A stretch of 33,240 nucleotides of DNA from Akkermansiaceae bacterium (GTDB lineage: Bacteria; Verrucomicrobiota; Verrucomicrobiia; Verrucomicrobiales; Akkermansiaceae): assembly GCA_030725745.1 (NCBI GenBank), contig JANRFH010000022.1, positions 1 through 33,240 on the forward strand, in the 5' to 3' direction. The stretch's first letter is position 1. The number at the start of each line of letters is the position of its first letter. Position numbers and translations under genes: made by a program. Of the stretch, positions 25,301 through 31,866 are shown one piece after another. The notes below the pieces were generated by a model. That model was not told where the DNA came from and searched no databases. It was given only the letters and a program-made list of their open reading frames with translations.

Positions 25301-25859
25301 GGGCAAGCTTGGTGATCCGAAGCCAAACGGGACGGTGAGACTCTATAATGTCGTGGCACGGCTTCCTTTTTCCACACTGGAGATCCGCGAGGGAAACCTC
25401 ACGTTCACGCCGCAAACGGGTTTCGACCCTATCTTAGAAATTCGGGGAACGGCTGAACCGAGGCCATACCGAGTGGATATTTACGTCTATGGGCGCGCCT
25501 CAGATCCACAGCTCGCACTGACTTCGCAGCCGCCGCTGCCTGAAAACGAAATCATGACCCTGCTGGCTACCGGGACGACATCGTCCGGGCTGGAGGATTC
25601 TCAAGCGGCTACCTCGCGTGCGATGCAGTTGCTCATCGAGGAGGTGCGGCGCGGCAGGTTTCTTTTCGGGAAACAGCTGCGCCCGGTGCTCGGTTTGCTG
25701 GACAACGTCGATTTCAGCCTTTCGGAAAACGATCCTTATGACTCGGAGTCTTTCAACTCAGCGAGGGTCAAGCTGAGCGATAAGTGGTATATATCGGCAG
25801 GGCTGGGTGAGCAGGGCGAGCAGAGGGTGATGGCAATTTACAGGCTAAGGTTTAGATGA
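22359..25859 (+). CDS. tamB: TamB-like inner-membrane AsmA/DUF490 protein
   Basis: A very long (1166-residue) protein of the TamB class, which forms a hydrophobic beta-groove bridging inner and outer membranes and works with TamA/BamA in outer-membrane protein or phospholipid transfer. A single N-terminal membrane anchor is at about residues 22-43 (HLGIFLLVCLGVLLVFLTWL) after a Lys-rich cytoplasmic tip. Most of the chain is repetitive beta structure (KLDVSL-like alternating strands). The C-terminal 250 residues are the recognisable TamB domain: GNLGTGKVDAALRIEGKLGDP, LPFSTLEIREGNLTFTP, RGTAEPRPYRVDIYVYGRAS and LPENEIMTLLATG, ending in RLRFR. The start is GTG. The stop overlaps the tamA start by four bases (ATGA), implying translational coupling. 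Confidence 0.9.
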   Translation: MSKAEEEKIKETSKAKGGCLKHLGIFLLVCLGVLLVFLTWLNGPGYRWLAPKVAVHFLGEKNVGDGLSFGGTLLGGVKVYDLDIRTEGALERLVIDKLETDYRVLEVIKGKVRGISGEGVHADIRLIETPKEEGKPPVDFAELGKTLNGVREKILGLDLDIKEVSVSVKKEGELVVGIAKSGLSHKVGEDLIGLELGMITDSEGRTLRPQDARLVWDPEKFSVERLDLLPVLGVRDVEVFLPENGEIAANGKVRLGDSVLQFDVGKGISDVRLDMIEGELDFGKLLGGFGLGIPVKGKLKSLALGLEKIYPDWQQGVGTAELYVEDFSYDEWDVATASVGVVLEDGAFSAKLVADALGSEIRISAGGGFNRDFSQEMAKYSVEKISGDLEIAKVEEVLNALDGKFDLGMDFSEFPESKLSGGWEVDLSDGFQGAGGDVTLSAKEADATPIRVNAYYEEDLATLRNLDADGMKSSGKYFIAEKRYEATKVFTDFDGKRMEPWIKGAGIETPATGVLSMKWEGSGDITANTHQGKLSGMNGVVNFKPVEGEETREPISLAGDLEYAWPGKVEMNGLVVQTQGQSLKLDALMDGGQLELEEFTWLDGEEELARGAGTLPVPEDFSKLDEFLANNTETMELKLSTETLALSKLRPWVPALDQIDESATGKVEITLAGSMAEPEVMTLVELRDISSPTQPDLPKMDVTLRIEAKDDVAKVSGEAIAPDYAPATLEAEMPFFPKKWAEDPELIKAAEVKGELNLPRIELSRFQSLIPGAEELGGVAEGRMSVAGTVGAPVIDGNISLKEGKFRMEGNTVPALSGINLDVQTDLQKVTIKGGINDVEGGNLKIDGSLGLKNAERDGLGDLDVSVKGRGLPAVRNEFIIVRANLDLSVKGGFTDAKVAGEIGIIDSVFYKDMELIPIGKPFLEPSAAKLPAVDAPAEIGSMVPPPFDNWTANVVVKTIDPILIRGNLGTGKVDAALRIEGKLGDPKPNGTVRLYNVVARLPFSTLEIREGNLTFTPQTGFDPILEIRGTAEPRPYRVDIYVYGRASDPQLALTSQPPLPENEIMTLLATGTTSSGLEDSQAATSRAMQLLIEEVRRGRFLFGKQLRPVLGLLDNVDFSLSENDPYDSESFNSARVKLSDKWYISAGLGEQGEQRVMAIYRLRFR

Positions 25860-27874
25860 TGGGCATTTTTGAAAATACCGTGATTGGATGGTGCGGGCGC
25901 TTGATGCTCTCGTGCTGTCTGATGATGCAGGTGCCTCTCTCCGCCGAAACGGAGGTGAAGATCGTAGGCATGCAGAGCAAGAGCGAGCGTGAGGTGCTGA
26001 CGCTGATCGGAGGCAGACTTTTTTATATCAAGGGCAAGGATGCGAGCGCTTGGAGAGCGAATGATGCAGCCTTCATGGTGGAGGAAATTCTGCACAACGA
26101 CGGCTTCTATGCAGTTAGCGTGCGGGGGCGAGTCGAGGCTTCGGATCGCATCGCTCTGATCGTGGAGGAGGGGCAGCGGCTTTCCCTCGGTGAAGTGACG
26201 ATCACGGGAGACGGCGATCCGGAAGCACTCACTGAGACTTTCACTACGCCGTTCAAGTCGGACACACCTTTCGGCGCAGGATCAGTGCCTTTTCGTGAGG
26301 AAGATGTTGCGACTGGCTTGGATTTCGTGACAAGACAGCTCCAGTCTCAAGGCTATTGGAACGCGGAGGCGACCTTGTTGAAGCAGAACATCGACAGCGA
26401 GACTGGGGTGGTCGATATGCAGGTGAAAGTCGTTCAGGGGCCAAGGTTTAAGATCGCAGATCCGACCGTTCTCAGCCCCGACGGACGTGGTGTGAAACGG
26501 ACAGCAACGACGTGGCAGCCATTTATCGGACAATGGGCGAGCACGGAAAATGTGAACGGAATGCGAGCTGCGGTGGAGGAAGCTTTCACCAGCCGGGGTT
26601 ATCCAGATGCGGACATTACGATGACAAGCAGGCTTGGTTATGACAGCTACTACCCAGATTTTGTCATCAAGCTGGGTGTGCGCGTGAAGCTCCTGAATGT
26701 GAAATCCGAAGGGCTCCAGCGCACCAAAGACAAGCGCGTGAAAGAGATCATGCAGCCTCTCGAGGGAGATTGGTATGATGAGGCGGCGATGAATAAGAAG
26801 GTGAAGGATCTTCTCGCCACAGGTGCATTCCAGTCGGTGAGAGTGGAGACCTACGAGGTGGCGAACAAACGCATCGATGCGACGCTCCATTTTCAGGAGG
26901 CCAAGGCGAAAGAGATCACCCTGTCAGGTGGCGTCGCATCATTTATTGGCCCACTTTTCCGGGCGAAATATACGGATCGGAATTTCCGAGGAAAGCTGCG
27001 CGGATTTTCCTCAGGCATCGAGCTGAGTGGGCGGGGAGTGCTAGGGGAAACGACACTGACGGATACGTGGTGGCGCGGGACAGAGGTGACTCGGACGCAC
27101 CGGCTCTTTTCCTTGATCAAGGGCCACGAAGGCTACACGACCTATGAGAACGGTTATGAGAGCGGCTGGAAATGGGACATAACGGACAACTATTCGATGC
27201 AGGTCTTACTGGGTTATTCCTTCGTCTCCGTTTCCGACGATGGTTTGCCTGTTGCTTTGTTGGGTGATGACAATTACAGCCATACGCGCGTTTCATTCAT
27301 CCAGACCTGGGACTATCGGGACAACCCCGTCCTCCCAAAATCCGGCTGGCATCTCAGCGTTCCGGTGCAGATAGGCGCGGCAATTGGGAAAGATACGAAC
27401 ACCTACACCAAGCTCGGGCTGGATGGCGGTTGGTATTATCCTATTTCCGATAGCTGGTATTTTGGTGTCGGCGGCTTTGCGCATCTGGTGCTGCCTTCGG
27501 GGGATATCAATGATCTCCCGATCGATCTTCGCGTATTTAATGGCGGCGCTCGAAGCGTACGCAGTTTTCCAGAAAGGGAGTTAGGCCCCATCGCGAACGG
27601 CGATCCGTATGGCGGCGATTTCAGCTGGGTGGTGAATACGGAGCTGAGCAGGTCGATTAACGGAATAGTGCAGGCGGTAGCATTTCTGGATGCGGGTGGC
27701 GTGAATGGTGGCTACATTGCAGGCCAACAGGGCGATCTGGAGTTGGCGGCTGGGCTTGGCATACGGCTGGATCTTCCCATCGGCCCTGTGCGACTGGAAT
27801 ACGGATACAATCTCACCCAAGATCCCGGCGAACCGTCCGGCACATTCCATTTCGCCATTGGCTCGACCTTTTGA
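25856..27874 (+). CDS. tamA: Omp85-family outer-membrane protein (TamA/BamA-like)
   Basis: A 672-residue outer-membrane protein. The N-terminal signal is at about residues 10-30 (LMLSCCLMMQVPLSAET). POTRA-like domains occupy about 33-350; the clearest are the first (ETEVKIVGMQSKSEREVLTLIGG), VEEGQRLSLGEVTITGDGD and VKLLNVKSEGLQRTKDKRVKEIM. The C-terminal barrel (about 355-672) has the loop-6 motif as VRSFPERELGP (VRGF/Y in most homologues), FLDAGGVN, and the final strand PSGTFHFAIGSTF ending in Phe, the outer-membrane insertion signal. It is encoded immediately after tamB with a 4-base overlap, the reverse of the E. coli tamA-tamB order. Assignment as TamA rather than the essential BamA rests on the tamB partner and on the absence of other bam or skp/lpx genes nearby. 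Confidence 0.88.
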   Translation: MMGIFENTVIGWCGRLMLSCCLMMQVPLSAETEVKIVGMQSKSEREVLTLIGGRLFYIKGKDASAWRANDAAFMVEEILHNDGFYAVSVRGRVEASDRIALIVEEGQRLSLGEVTITGDGDPEALTETFTTPFKSDTPFGAGSVPFREEDVATGLDFVTRQLQSQGYWNAEATLLKQNIDSETGVVDMQVKVVQGPRFKIADPTVLSPDGRGVKRTATTWQPFIGQWASTENVNGMRAAVEEAFTSRGYPDADITMTSRLGYDSYYPDFVIKLGVRVKLLNVKSEGLQRTKDKRVKEIMQPLEGDWYDEAAMNKKVKDLLATGAFQSVRVETYEVANKRIDATLHFQEAKAKEITLSGGVASFIGPLFRAKYTDRNFRGKLRGFSSGIELSGRGVLGETTLTDTWWRGTEVTRTHRLFSLIKGHEGYTTYENGYESGWKWDITDNYSMQVLLGYSFVSVSDDGLPVALLGDDNYSHTRVSFIQTWDYRDNPVLPKSGWHLSVPVQIGAAIGKDTNTYTKLGLDGGWYYPISDSWYFGVGGFAHLVLPSGDINDLPIDLRVFNGGARSVRSFPERELGPIANGDPYGGDFSWVVNTELSRSINGIVQAVAFLDAGGVNGGYIAGQQGDLELAAGLGIRLDLPIGPVRLEYGYNLTQDPGEPSGTFHFAIGSTF

Positions 27875-27899
27875 CAGGGCTCCCTCGTTTTGGATTATC

Positions 27900-28076
27900 A
27901 ACCGCGAATGGACGCGAATAGACGCGAATAAGAGTGGATATTTGTACTTCAAAGGCACCAAATTCGCAAAGTTTGACCCATTGTAGGTGACGATAGTCGG
28001 GATACCGGCGTAAAGCGGACCATTCGAAGGATTCAATTGCAATCGATTTGCGTCCATTCGCGTTCATTCGCGGTTC
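27900..28076. repeat. Inverted-repeat element C, three-unit arms, no intact gene
   Basis: The left arm at 27900-27932 starts AACCGCGAATGGACGCGAAT; the right arm at 28046-28076 ends CATTCGCGGTTC. Each arm consists of three CGCGAATRGA-like units with a 10-base period. About 113 bases lie between the arms, with no recognisable gene. It occupies most of the 280-base gap between tamA and the phosphatase gene; nothing else is evident there. The architecture is the same as in element B, which carries a gene. Confidence 0.85.
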
Positions 28077-28154
28077 CTTCTTCAAAATGAGGTAGCCCTA
28101 ACCTTTTGAGCTTTGGCGCTGGCAGGCCGCCAGTTTGTGTATTTCAGTAGCCGG

Positions 28155-28622
28155 ATGAAACGTATCCTTTTCATCTGCATGGGGAATATCTGCCGCTCAC
28201 CTGCTGCCGAAATCGTTTTCAGGAAAATGGTGGAGGACGCAGGGTTGGACGACCGCTTCGAGATCGATTCCGCAGGAACGATAGGCTACCATGAGGGCAA
28301 TCCGCCGGATTCGAGGATGTGCTCGCATCTTGAGGCTCGTGGATACGAGATTTCCGGGCGCTCGCGTCCTCTGAGGGAGAGCGATCTAGGTCATTACGAC
28401 CTCCTGTTAACTATGGATGAAGAAAACCTCGCAGATACCCTGCGGCTGGATCGGAACGGCGATTTCGGAGGGCGCATCAAGCCTTTCGTGGATTATCTCT
28501 CAGAGCATGAGGCGGAGCGCATCCCTGATCCCTACTATGGCGGAGACGCTGGATTCGCCCATGTGATCGACCTCATGGAGGATGGCTGTAGGAATCTTTT
28601 AACGGAACTTTCAGAGACTTGA
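28155..28622 (+). CDS. Low-molecular-weight protein-tyrosine phosphatase
   Basis: A 155-residue enzyme from the ATG at 28155. The catalytic P-loop begins almost at the N-terminus: C8-MGNIC-R14-S (CX5R-S), with the nucleophile Cys8 and phosphate-binding Arg14. The general-acid motif is DPYYGG ([12 protein letters not shown]) near residue 125. The fold is complete. The upstream in-frame ATG at 28113 adds 14 residues with no match to the family and is not used. Bacterial members dephosphorylate tyrosine on proteins such as BY-kinases that control exopolysaccharide export; some family members act as arsenate reductases, but here the residue pattern fits the phosphatase branch. No kinase or polysaccharide gene is nearby, so its substrate is unknown. 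It follows tamA after the repeat element. Confidence 0.93.
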   Translation: MKRILFICMGNICRSPAAEIVFRKMVEDAGLDDRFEIDSAGTIGYHEGNPPDSRMCSHLEARGYEISGRSRPLRESDLGHYDLLLTMDEENLADTLRLDRNGDFGGRIKPFVDYLSEHEAERIPDPYYGGDAGFAHVIDLMEDGCRNLLTELSET

Positions 28623-28709
28623 GTTCAATGCAATCGCATAAAAATGGTAAAATTTTCAAAGATTTTCATTCGCATGTCGTTATTAGGCCTTTAGTATTGC
28701 AATAACCCT

Positions 28710-30182
28710 ATGAGCATCCACGCACATTTAAGCGAAGAAGCGCAGAAACGACTAGCTGCACAGAAAAGAACTTCCACGATTTCCTCAATCGTTGTTGCGA
28801 TCATGGTGATAGTCCTAATCGCACTGGTTCTAGGCTTTTTCCTGATTCCCAACATCAGCAAAGAAGTGCCAGCGATCGTCACCTACAAATCGAACAGCAT
28901 CGATGACGATCAAGTTCAGGAAAAAAAGGTTCAGAACCAGATTCAGCGTAAGCCTTCGGCTCCTCCGAACAGTCAGGTTAAGGTGATCGCATCGACCACC
29001 CCCTCGCAGACCTCAATCCCGGTGCCGGAAGTGGAGGTTACTTCTCCTGTCGCAGAGTTTGGAGATGGCGATGATTTTGGAAGTGGCTGGGGAACAGCAG
29101 GTGATGGTCTCGGAGGCGGAGGATTTGCTTCTATTCCTGCGACCATGCGGAAGCGGTGCTCAAAAGCAGACAGGATGGCTCGTGTCCAAGAAATGGGTGG
29201 ATTACCTGAAACTGAAGAAACTGTAGAGAAAGGCCTTGAATGGTTAAAAGCGACTCAGAATGCGGACGGTTCTTGGGGAAGTAATAACAAAGCGGCGATG
29301 ACCGGTTTTGCCATCCTCGCCTATCTCGGTCGCTGCGAGACACCGCAATCAGAAAAATACGGTGAGTCTTGCCTCAAGGGCATCGTCTGGCTCGTAAATC
29401 TCGGTATGGGCAACGAAGGAAAGCTCTCTCAAAGCCTAGGGAACAAAAGCTGGCCCTACGAGCACTCAATAGCCACTTACGCCATGTGCGAGGCCACGAC
29501 CTTCTGCAAGCAGCTCAGCATCAATGTCCCGAATCTTCCTGAAGTCACGACCAAGGCCGTCGATTTCATCATCGCGAACCAGCATGAAAACGGTGGCTGG
29601 GGCTACAGTTACGACCTTTCTAGTAAGTCGCACGTCGATCTATCAGTAACGGCATGGCACATTCAGGCACTGAAGGCGGCGATGCATACAGGGATTAAGT
29701 TCAACGGCATCACCACTTGCAAGAGGGATGCTATTGAATACGCGGAAAGGATGCAAAATAGTGGGCACGGAGGTTTCGGCTACTCAAACCCCAATAGTCC
29801 GGCAGGAAAGAAGGAATACTTTTCGATGACCGGAGGTGGTGTCTTGAGCCTCCAGATGGGTGGTAAGGAAAACTCTTCGGCGGTGAGAAACGGCGTCAGC
29901 TACATCATGGACAACATGAAATTTGACTTCAAATCCGAGAATTCAGACCTGTATGCCCTGTACTATGAAGCTCAGGCCTTGATGATCCGTGGTGGAAGAG
30001 ATTGGCAGGAGTTCAACGACAGAATCAAAGGTTCGCTCATTCCACACCAGAATGCAGATGGCAGTTGGCCCGCACCCGGGGATGCATCCCATGGTACGAC
30101 ACAAGAACCATATCGCTCTTGCCTCTGTATCCTCACCCTTGAGGTCTATTACCGCTTCCTTCCGGGAACAGCTGCCAATTGA
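28710..30182 (+). CDS. Membrane-anchored protein with squalene-cyclase/prenyltransferase-type repeats
   Basis: A 490-residue protein. The short cytoplasmic N-terminus is followed by one transmembrane segment at about residues 24-46 (ISSIVVAIMVIVLIALVLGFF). A Pro/Gln/Val-rich linker (about 55-125) and a Gly/Asp-rich patch (about 118-140) follow. The rest (about 165-490) is an alpha/alpha-toroid of squalene-hopene-cyclase/prenyltransferase-type repeats with QW-like motifs: TQNADGSWGS, NQHENGGWGYS, GHGGFGYS and HQNADGSWPA. The DxDD catalytic motif of squalene-hopene cyclase is not seen, so cyclase activity is unlikely. The anchor plus proline-rich linker resembles TonB-like or ExbD-like topology, but no TonB C-terminal domain is present. 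Probably faces the periplasm; the role is unknown. Confidence 0.8.
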   Translation: MSIHAHLSEEAQKRLAAQKRTSTISSIVVAIMVIVLIALVLGFFLIPNISKEVPAIVTYKSNSIDDDQVQEKKVQNQIQRKPSAPPNSQVKVIASTTPSQTSIPVPEVEVTSPVAEFGDGDDFGSGWGTAGDGLGGGGFASIPATMRKRCSKADRMARVQEMGGLPETEETVEKGLEWLKATQNADGSWGSNNKAAMTGFAILAYLGRCETPQSEKYGESCLKGIVWLVNLGMGNEGKLSQSLGNKSWPYEHSIATYAMCEATTFCKQLSINVPNLPEVTTKAVDFIIANQHENGGWGYSYDLSSKSHVDLSVTAWHIQALKAAMHTGIKFNGITTCKRDAIEYAERMQNSGHGGFGYSNPNSPAGKKEYFSMTGGGVLSLQMGGKENSSAVRNGVSYIMDNMKFDFKSENSDLYALYYEAQALMIRGGRDWQEFNDRIKGSLIPHQNADGSWPAPGDASHGTTQEPYRSCLCILTLEVYYRFLPGTAAN

Positions 30183-30194
30183 GTAACTTTCCCG

Positions 30195-30223
30195 TTGCCT
30201 AGCTGCAGGAAGCCCGATACATC
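30195..30223 (+). promoter_or_regulatory. Possible promoter of tRNA-Thr
   Basis: TTGCCT (30195-30200) and TACATC (30218-30223) are separated by 17 bases, and the -10-like box lies 25 bases before the tRNA. The spacing is ideal but the boxes are weak, so the call is tentative. Confidence 0.35.
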
Positions 30224-30248
30224 CGTGCACCGCGCGTTTGCGTTTTAG

Positions 30249-30324
30249 GCCGGCTTAGCTCAGTTGGTAGAGCAACTGATTTGTAATCAGTAGGTCAACG
30301 GTTCGAATCCGTTAGCCGGCTCCA
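30249..30324 (+). tRNA. tRNA-Thr (UGU)
   Basis: The acceptor stem GCCGGCT (30249-30255) pairs with AGCCGGC (30314-30320), 7 of 7. The D arm is TAGCTCAGTTGGTAGAGCA, the anticodon stem-loop is ACTGA-TTTGTAA-TCAGT with anticodon TGT, and the T arm contains GGTTCGAATCC. The discriminator is T and CCA is encoded (30322-30324). It is 76 bases including CCA. Its last 13 bases overlap the end of ispF on the opposite strand. Confidence 0.96.
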
Positions 30325-30797
30325 TTCTGTCGCTCTTTGGTTAGAGCGACGGCCATTGCGGCGATGCCTTCTTTTCTGCCGACGAAGCCCATGGTTTCAT
30401 TGGTTGTAGCCTTGATGCCGACTCGGGCGGGAGGGATGCCGAGGGCGGTGCCGATGTTTTTCTGCATGGCTTCGCGGTGGGGCAATACCTTTGGAGCCTC
30501 GGCGATGAGGGTGGAATCGACGTTGACGAGTTGGAGGTTTTCCTCGGCGAGAAGGTCGCGGCATTTTTCGAGGATTTTAAGCGAGCAGATGTCTTTGCAG
30601 AAATCTTCTCCGGGTGGGAAATAGTGGCCGATGTCAGGTTTTCCCATGGCGCCGAGCACAGCATCGGCTATGGCGTGGCAAAGGACATCCGCATCCGAAT
30701 GGCCTGCTAGGCCGTGGGTGTGGGGGATTTCCACACCACCGAGGATGAGCGGGCGGTTTTCTGCAAATTGGTGGACGTCGTAGCCGATGCCGATCAT
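30312..30797 (-). CDS. ispF: 2-C-methyl-D-erythritol 2,4-cyclodiphosphate synthase
   Basis: Catalyses cyclisation of CDP-ME-2-phosphate in the MEP pathway of isoprenoid synthesis. The 161-residue protein has the zinc ligands D7 and H9 (GIGYDVHQF) and H41 (GHSDADVLCHA), the active-site stretch DIGHYFPPG, VDSTLIAEAPK, and the C-terminal nucleotide-binding ATTNETMGFVGRKEGIAAMAVA. All are intact. The last residues (QNGAG) and the stop are encoded by the antisense of the tRNA-Thr 3' end: the two genes overlap tail to tail by 13 bases. ispD is not in this window. A composite repeat fills most of the gap between its start and the upstream inositol-monophosphatase-family gene; both are on the minus strand. 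Confidence 0.97.
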   Translation of the reverse strand: MIGIGYDVHQFAENRPLILGGVEIPHTHGLAGHSDADVLCHAIADAVLGAMGKPDIGHYFPPGEDFCKDICSLKILEKCRDLLAEENLQLVNVDSTLIAEAPKVLPHREAMQKNIGTALGIPPARVGIKATTNETMGFVGRKEGIAAMAVALTKERQNGAG

Positions 30798-30801
30798 TTC
30801 T

Positions 30802-30861
30802 AAACTTTAGGTTTTAAATTTTAAACTCCAATGAAGAGGTGCCGGCTGAAGCCAGCGCTCC
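30802..30861. repeat. Composite intercistronic repeat, copy 2 (IMPase-ispF)
   Basis: The same layout as at 17539-17597: the AT-rich block AAACTTTAGGTTTTAAATTT, continuing TAAAC, is followed by GAAGAGG, then an imperfect hairpin CCGGCTGAAGCCAG and CGCTCC. Paired bases have changed together between copies: the GACT/AGTC stem in copy 1 is GGCT/AGCC here. It lies between the stop of the inositol-monophosphatase-family gene (30865) and the start of ispF (30797), in the same orientation relative to its flanking genes as copy 1. Confidence 0.75.
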
Positions 30862-30864
30862 GTT

Positions 30865-31617
30865 TTAGAGGATTTCCTCGATGGGGATTTTGCCGTTGGT
30901 GGTGACGATGGAATAGACGTCGGATTTGCCGGGCTTGAGGGTGAGAGTGACTTTTCCTCCGGCGGCCTCGACGAGGAGTTTTCCGGCGGCGATGTCCCAG
31001 AGGGAGATGGTGGACTCGACGTAGGCATCTAGCCTGCCGCAGCAGATGTAGGCCATGCCGAGGGCGGCGGAGCCCATCATGCGCATTTTGCGGGCGCGGA
31101 GGGATGCTCTTTTGAATCGCTCGATGCCGGTGGTCATTGCTTCGGTATCCTTGCCGCAGCCGACAAAGAGGATGGCTTCCTCAAGCTGCGTCCGGGTGCT
31201 GCAGGTGACGGGTTCGCCGTTGAGCAGTGGCACGCCACCTTTTTCGATAGTCCACGTCTCGCCGACCATGGGATCGTGGATGACACCGAGGACGACTTCG
31301 TCATCGACGCGGAGGGCGATGGAGACGCAGAAATGGGGGATTCCGTAGAAGAAATTTACGGTGCCATCGATGGGATCAACGATCCACTGACGGCCAGAAT
31401 CCTGATTTCCCGCGATGCCTTCTTCTCCGTAAAGGGCATCGGTGGGGCGGGCTGAGAGGAGGATTTTTGTGATGAGATCTTGGGATTCTTTGTCGAGCGC
31501 GAGCTTGAGGTCGTGATGCAGGGCTTCATCGACGACATGTGATTTGCCAAAGTTATCCCGGAGGAGTTTTCCGGCGGCGAGGGCGGCCTCTACGGCCAGA
31601 GCGAGATCGTTTTCCAT
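30865..31617 (-). CDS. Inositol-monophosphatase-family phosphatase
   Basis: A 250-residue protein of the IMPase superfamily (Li-sensitive, Mg-dependent sugar phosphatases). Metal and catalytic residues are E65-E66 (LYGEEG), D81 and D84 in WIVDPIDGTVNFFYGIPHF, and the C-terminal third metal site WDIAAGKLLVEAAGG. An MGSAALGMAYICCGRLDAYVE stretch matches the substrate-side region. Family members act on inositol-1-phosphate, PAP, fructose-1,6-bisphosphate or histidinol phosphate; the SuhB/inositol branch seems most likely because of the VNFFYGIPHFCVSIAL block, but the substrate is not certain. No signal peptide. It lies upstream of ispF, separated by a composite repeat. Confidence 0.9.
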   Translation of the reverse strand: MENDLALAVEAALAAGKLLRDNFGKSHVVDEALHHDLKLALDKESQDLITKILLSARPTDALYGEEGIAGNQDSGRQWIVDPIDGTVNFFYGIPHFCVSIALRVDDEVVLGVIHDPMVGETWTIEKGGVPLLNGEPVTCSTRTQLEEAILFVGCGKDTEAMTTGIERFKRASLRARKMRMMGSAALGMAYICCGRLDAYVESTISLWDIAAGKLLVEAAGGKVTLTLKPGKSDVYSIVTTNGKIPIEEIL

Positions 31618-31720
31618 GTCCTCTGGGTACTGGGTGGATGGGTTTAGGTCAAGGGTGGGGGGCTAATCGCAAGGCACCCTCGATTATGGATTTTATTGTG
31701 AATGAAGAGAAAAAATTTAA

Positions 31721-31822
31721 ACCGCAAAGGCGCGAAGACGCAAAGCTTGGGTTGTGGAGGTTCTTTATAGTGATCTCAAATAGTTTCATTTTGCTGGCTT
31801 TGCGTCTTTGCGCCTTAGCGGT
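31721..31822. repeat. Inverted-repeat element D, three-unit arms, no gene inside
   Basis: The left arm (31721-31745) starts ACCGCAAAGGCGCGAAGACG; the right arm (31798-31822) ends TGCGCCTTAGCGGT. Each arm consists of three CGCAAAG-like units with an 8-base period. An A-rich (left) and T-rich (right) extension continues the pairing outwards for about ten more bases. About 52 bases lie between the arms. It sits in the 249-base gap between the two minus-strand genes on either side; nothing else is evident in that gap. Confidence 0.85.
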
Positions 31823-31866
31823 GAAAAAATTTCAAAGGATCGAATTGCTGGCATTCGTTCATTGAG

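Noticed and set aside
26282-26890. 202-residue minus-strand frame opposite tamA
   Set aside because: Antisense shadow; no recognisable domain, while the tamA frame has clear POTRA and barrel features.
27581-28057. Minus-strand frame running through element C into tamA
   Set aside because: It crosses the repeat arms and the antisense of tamA and shows no known family; a small decayed gene inside element C cannot be excluded but is not supported.
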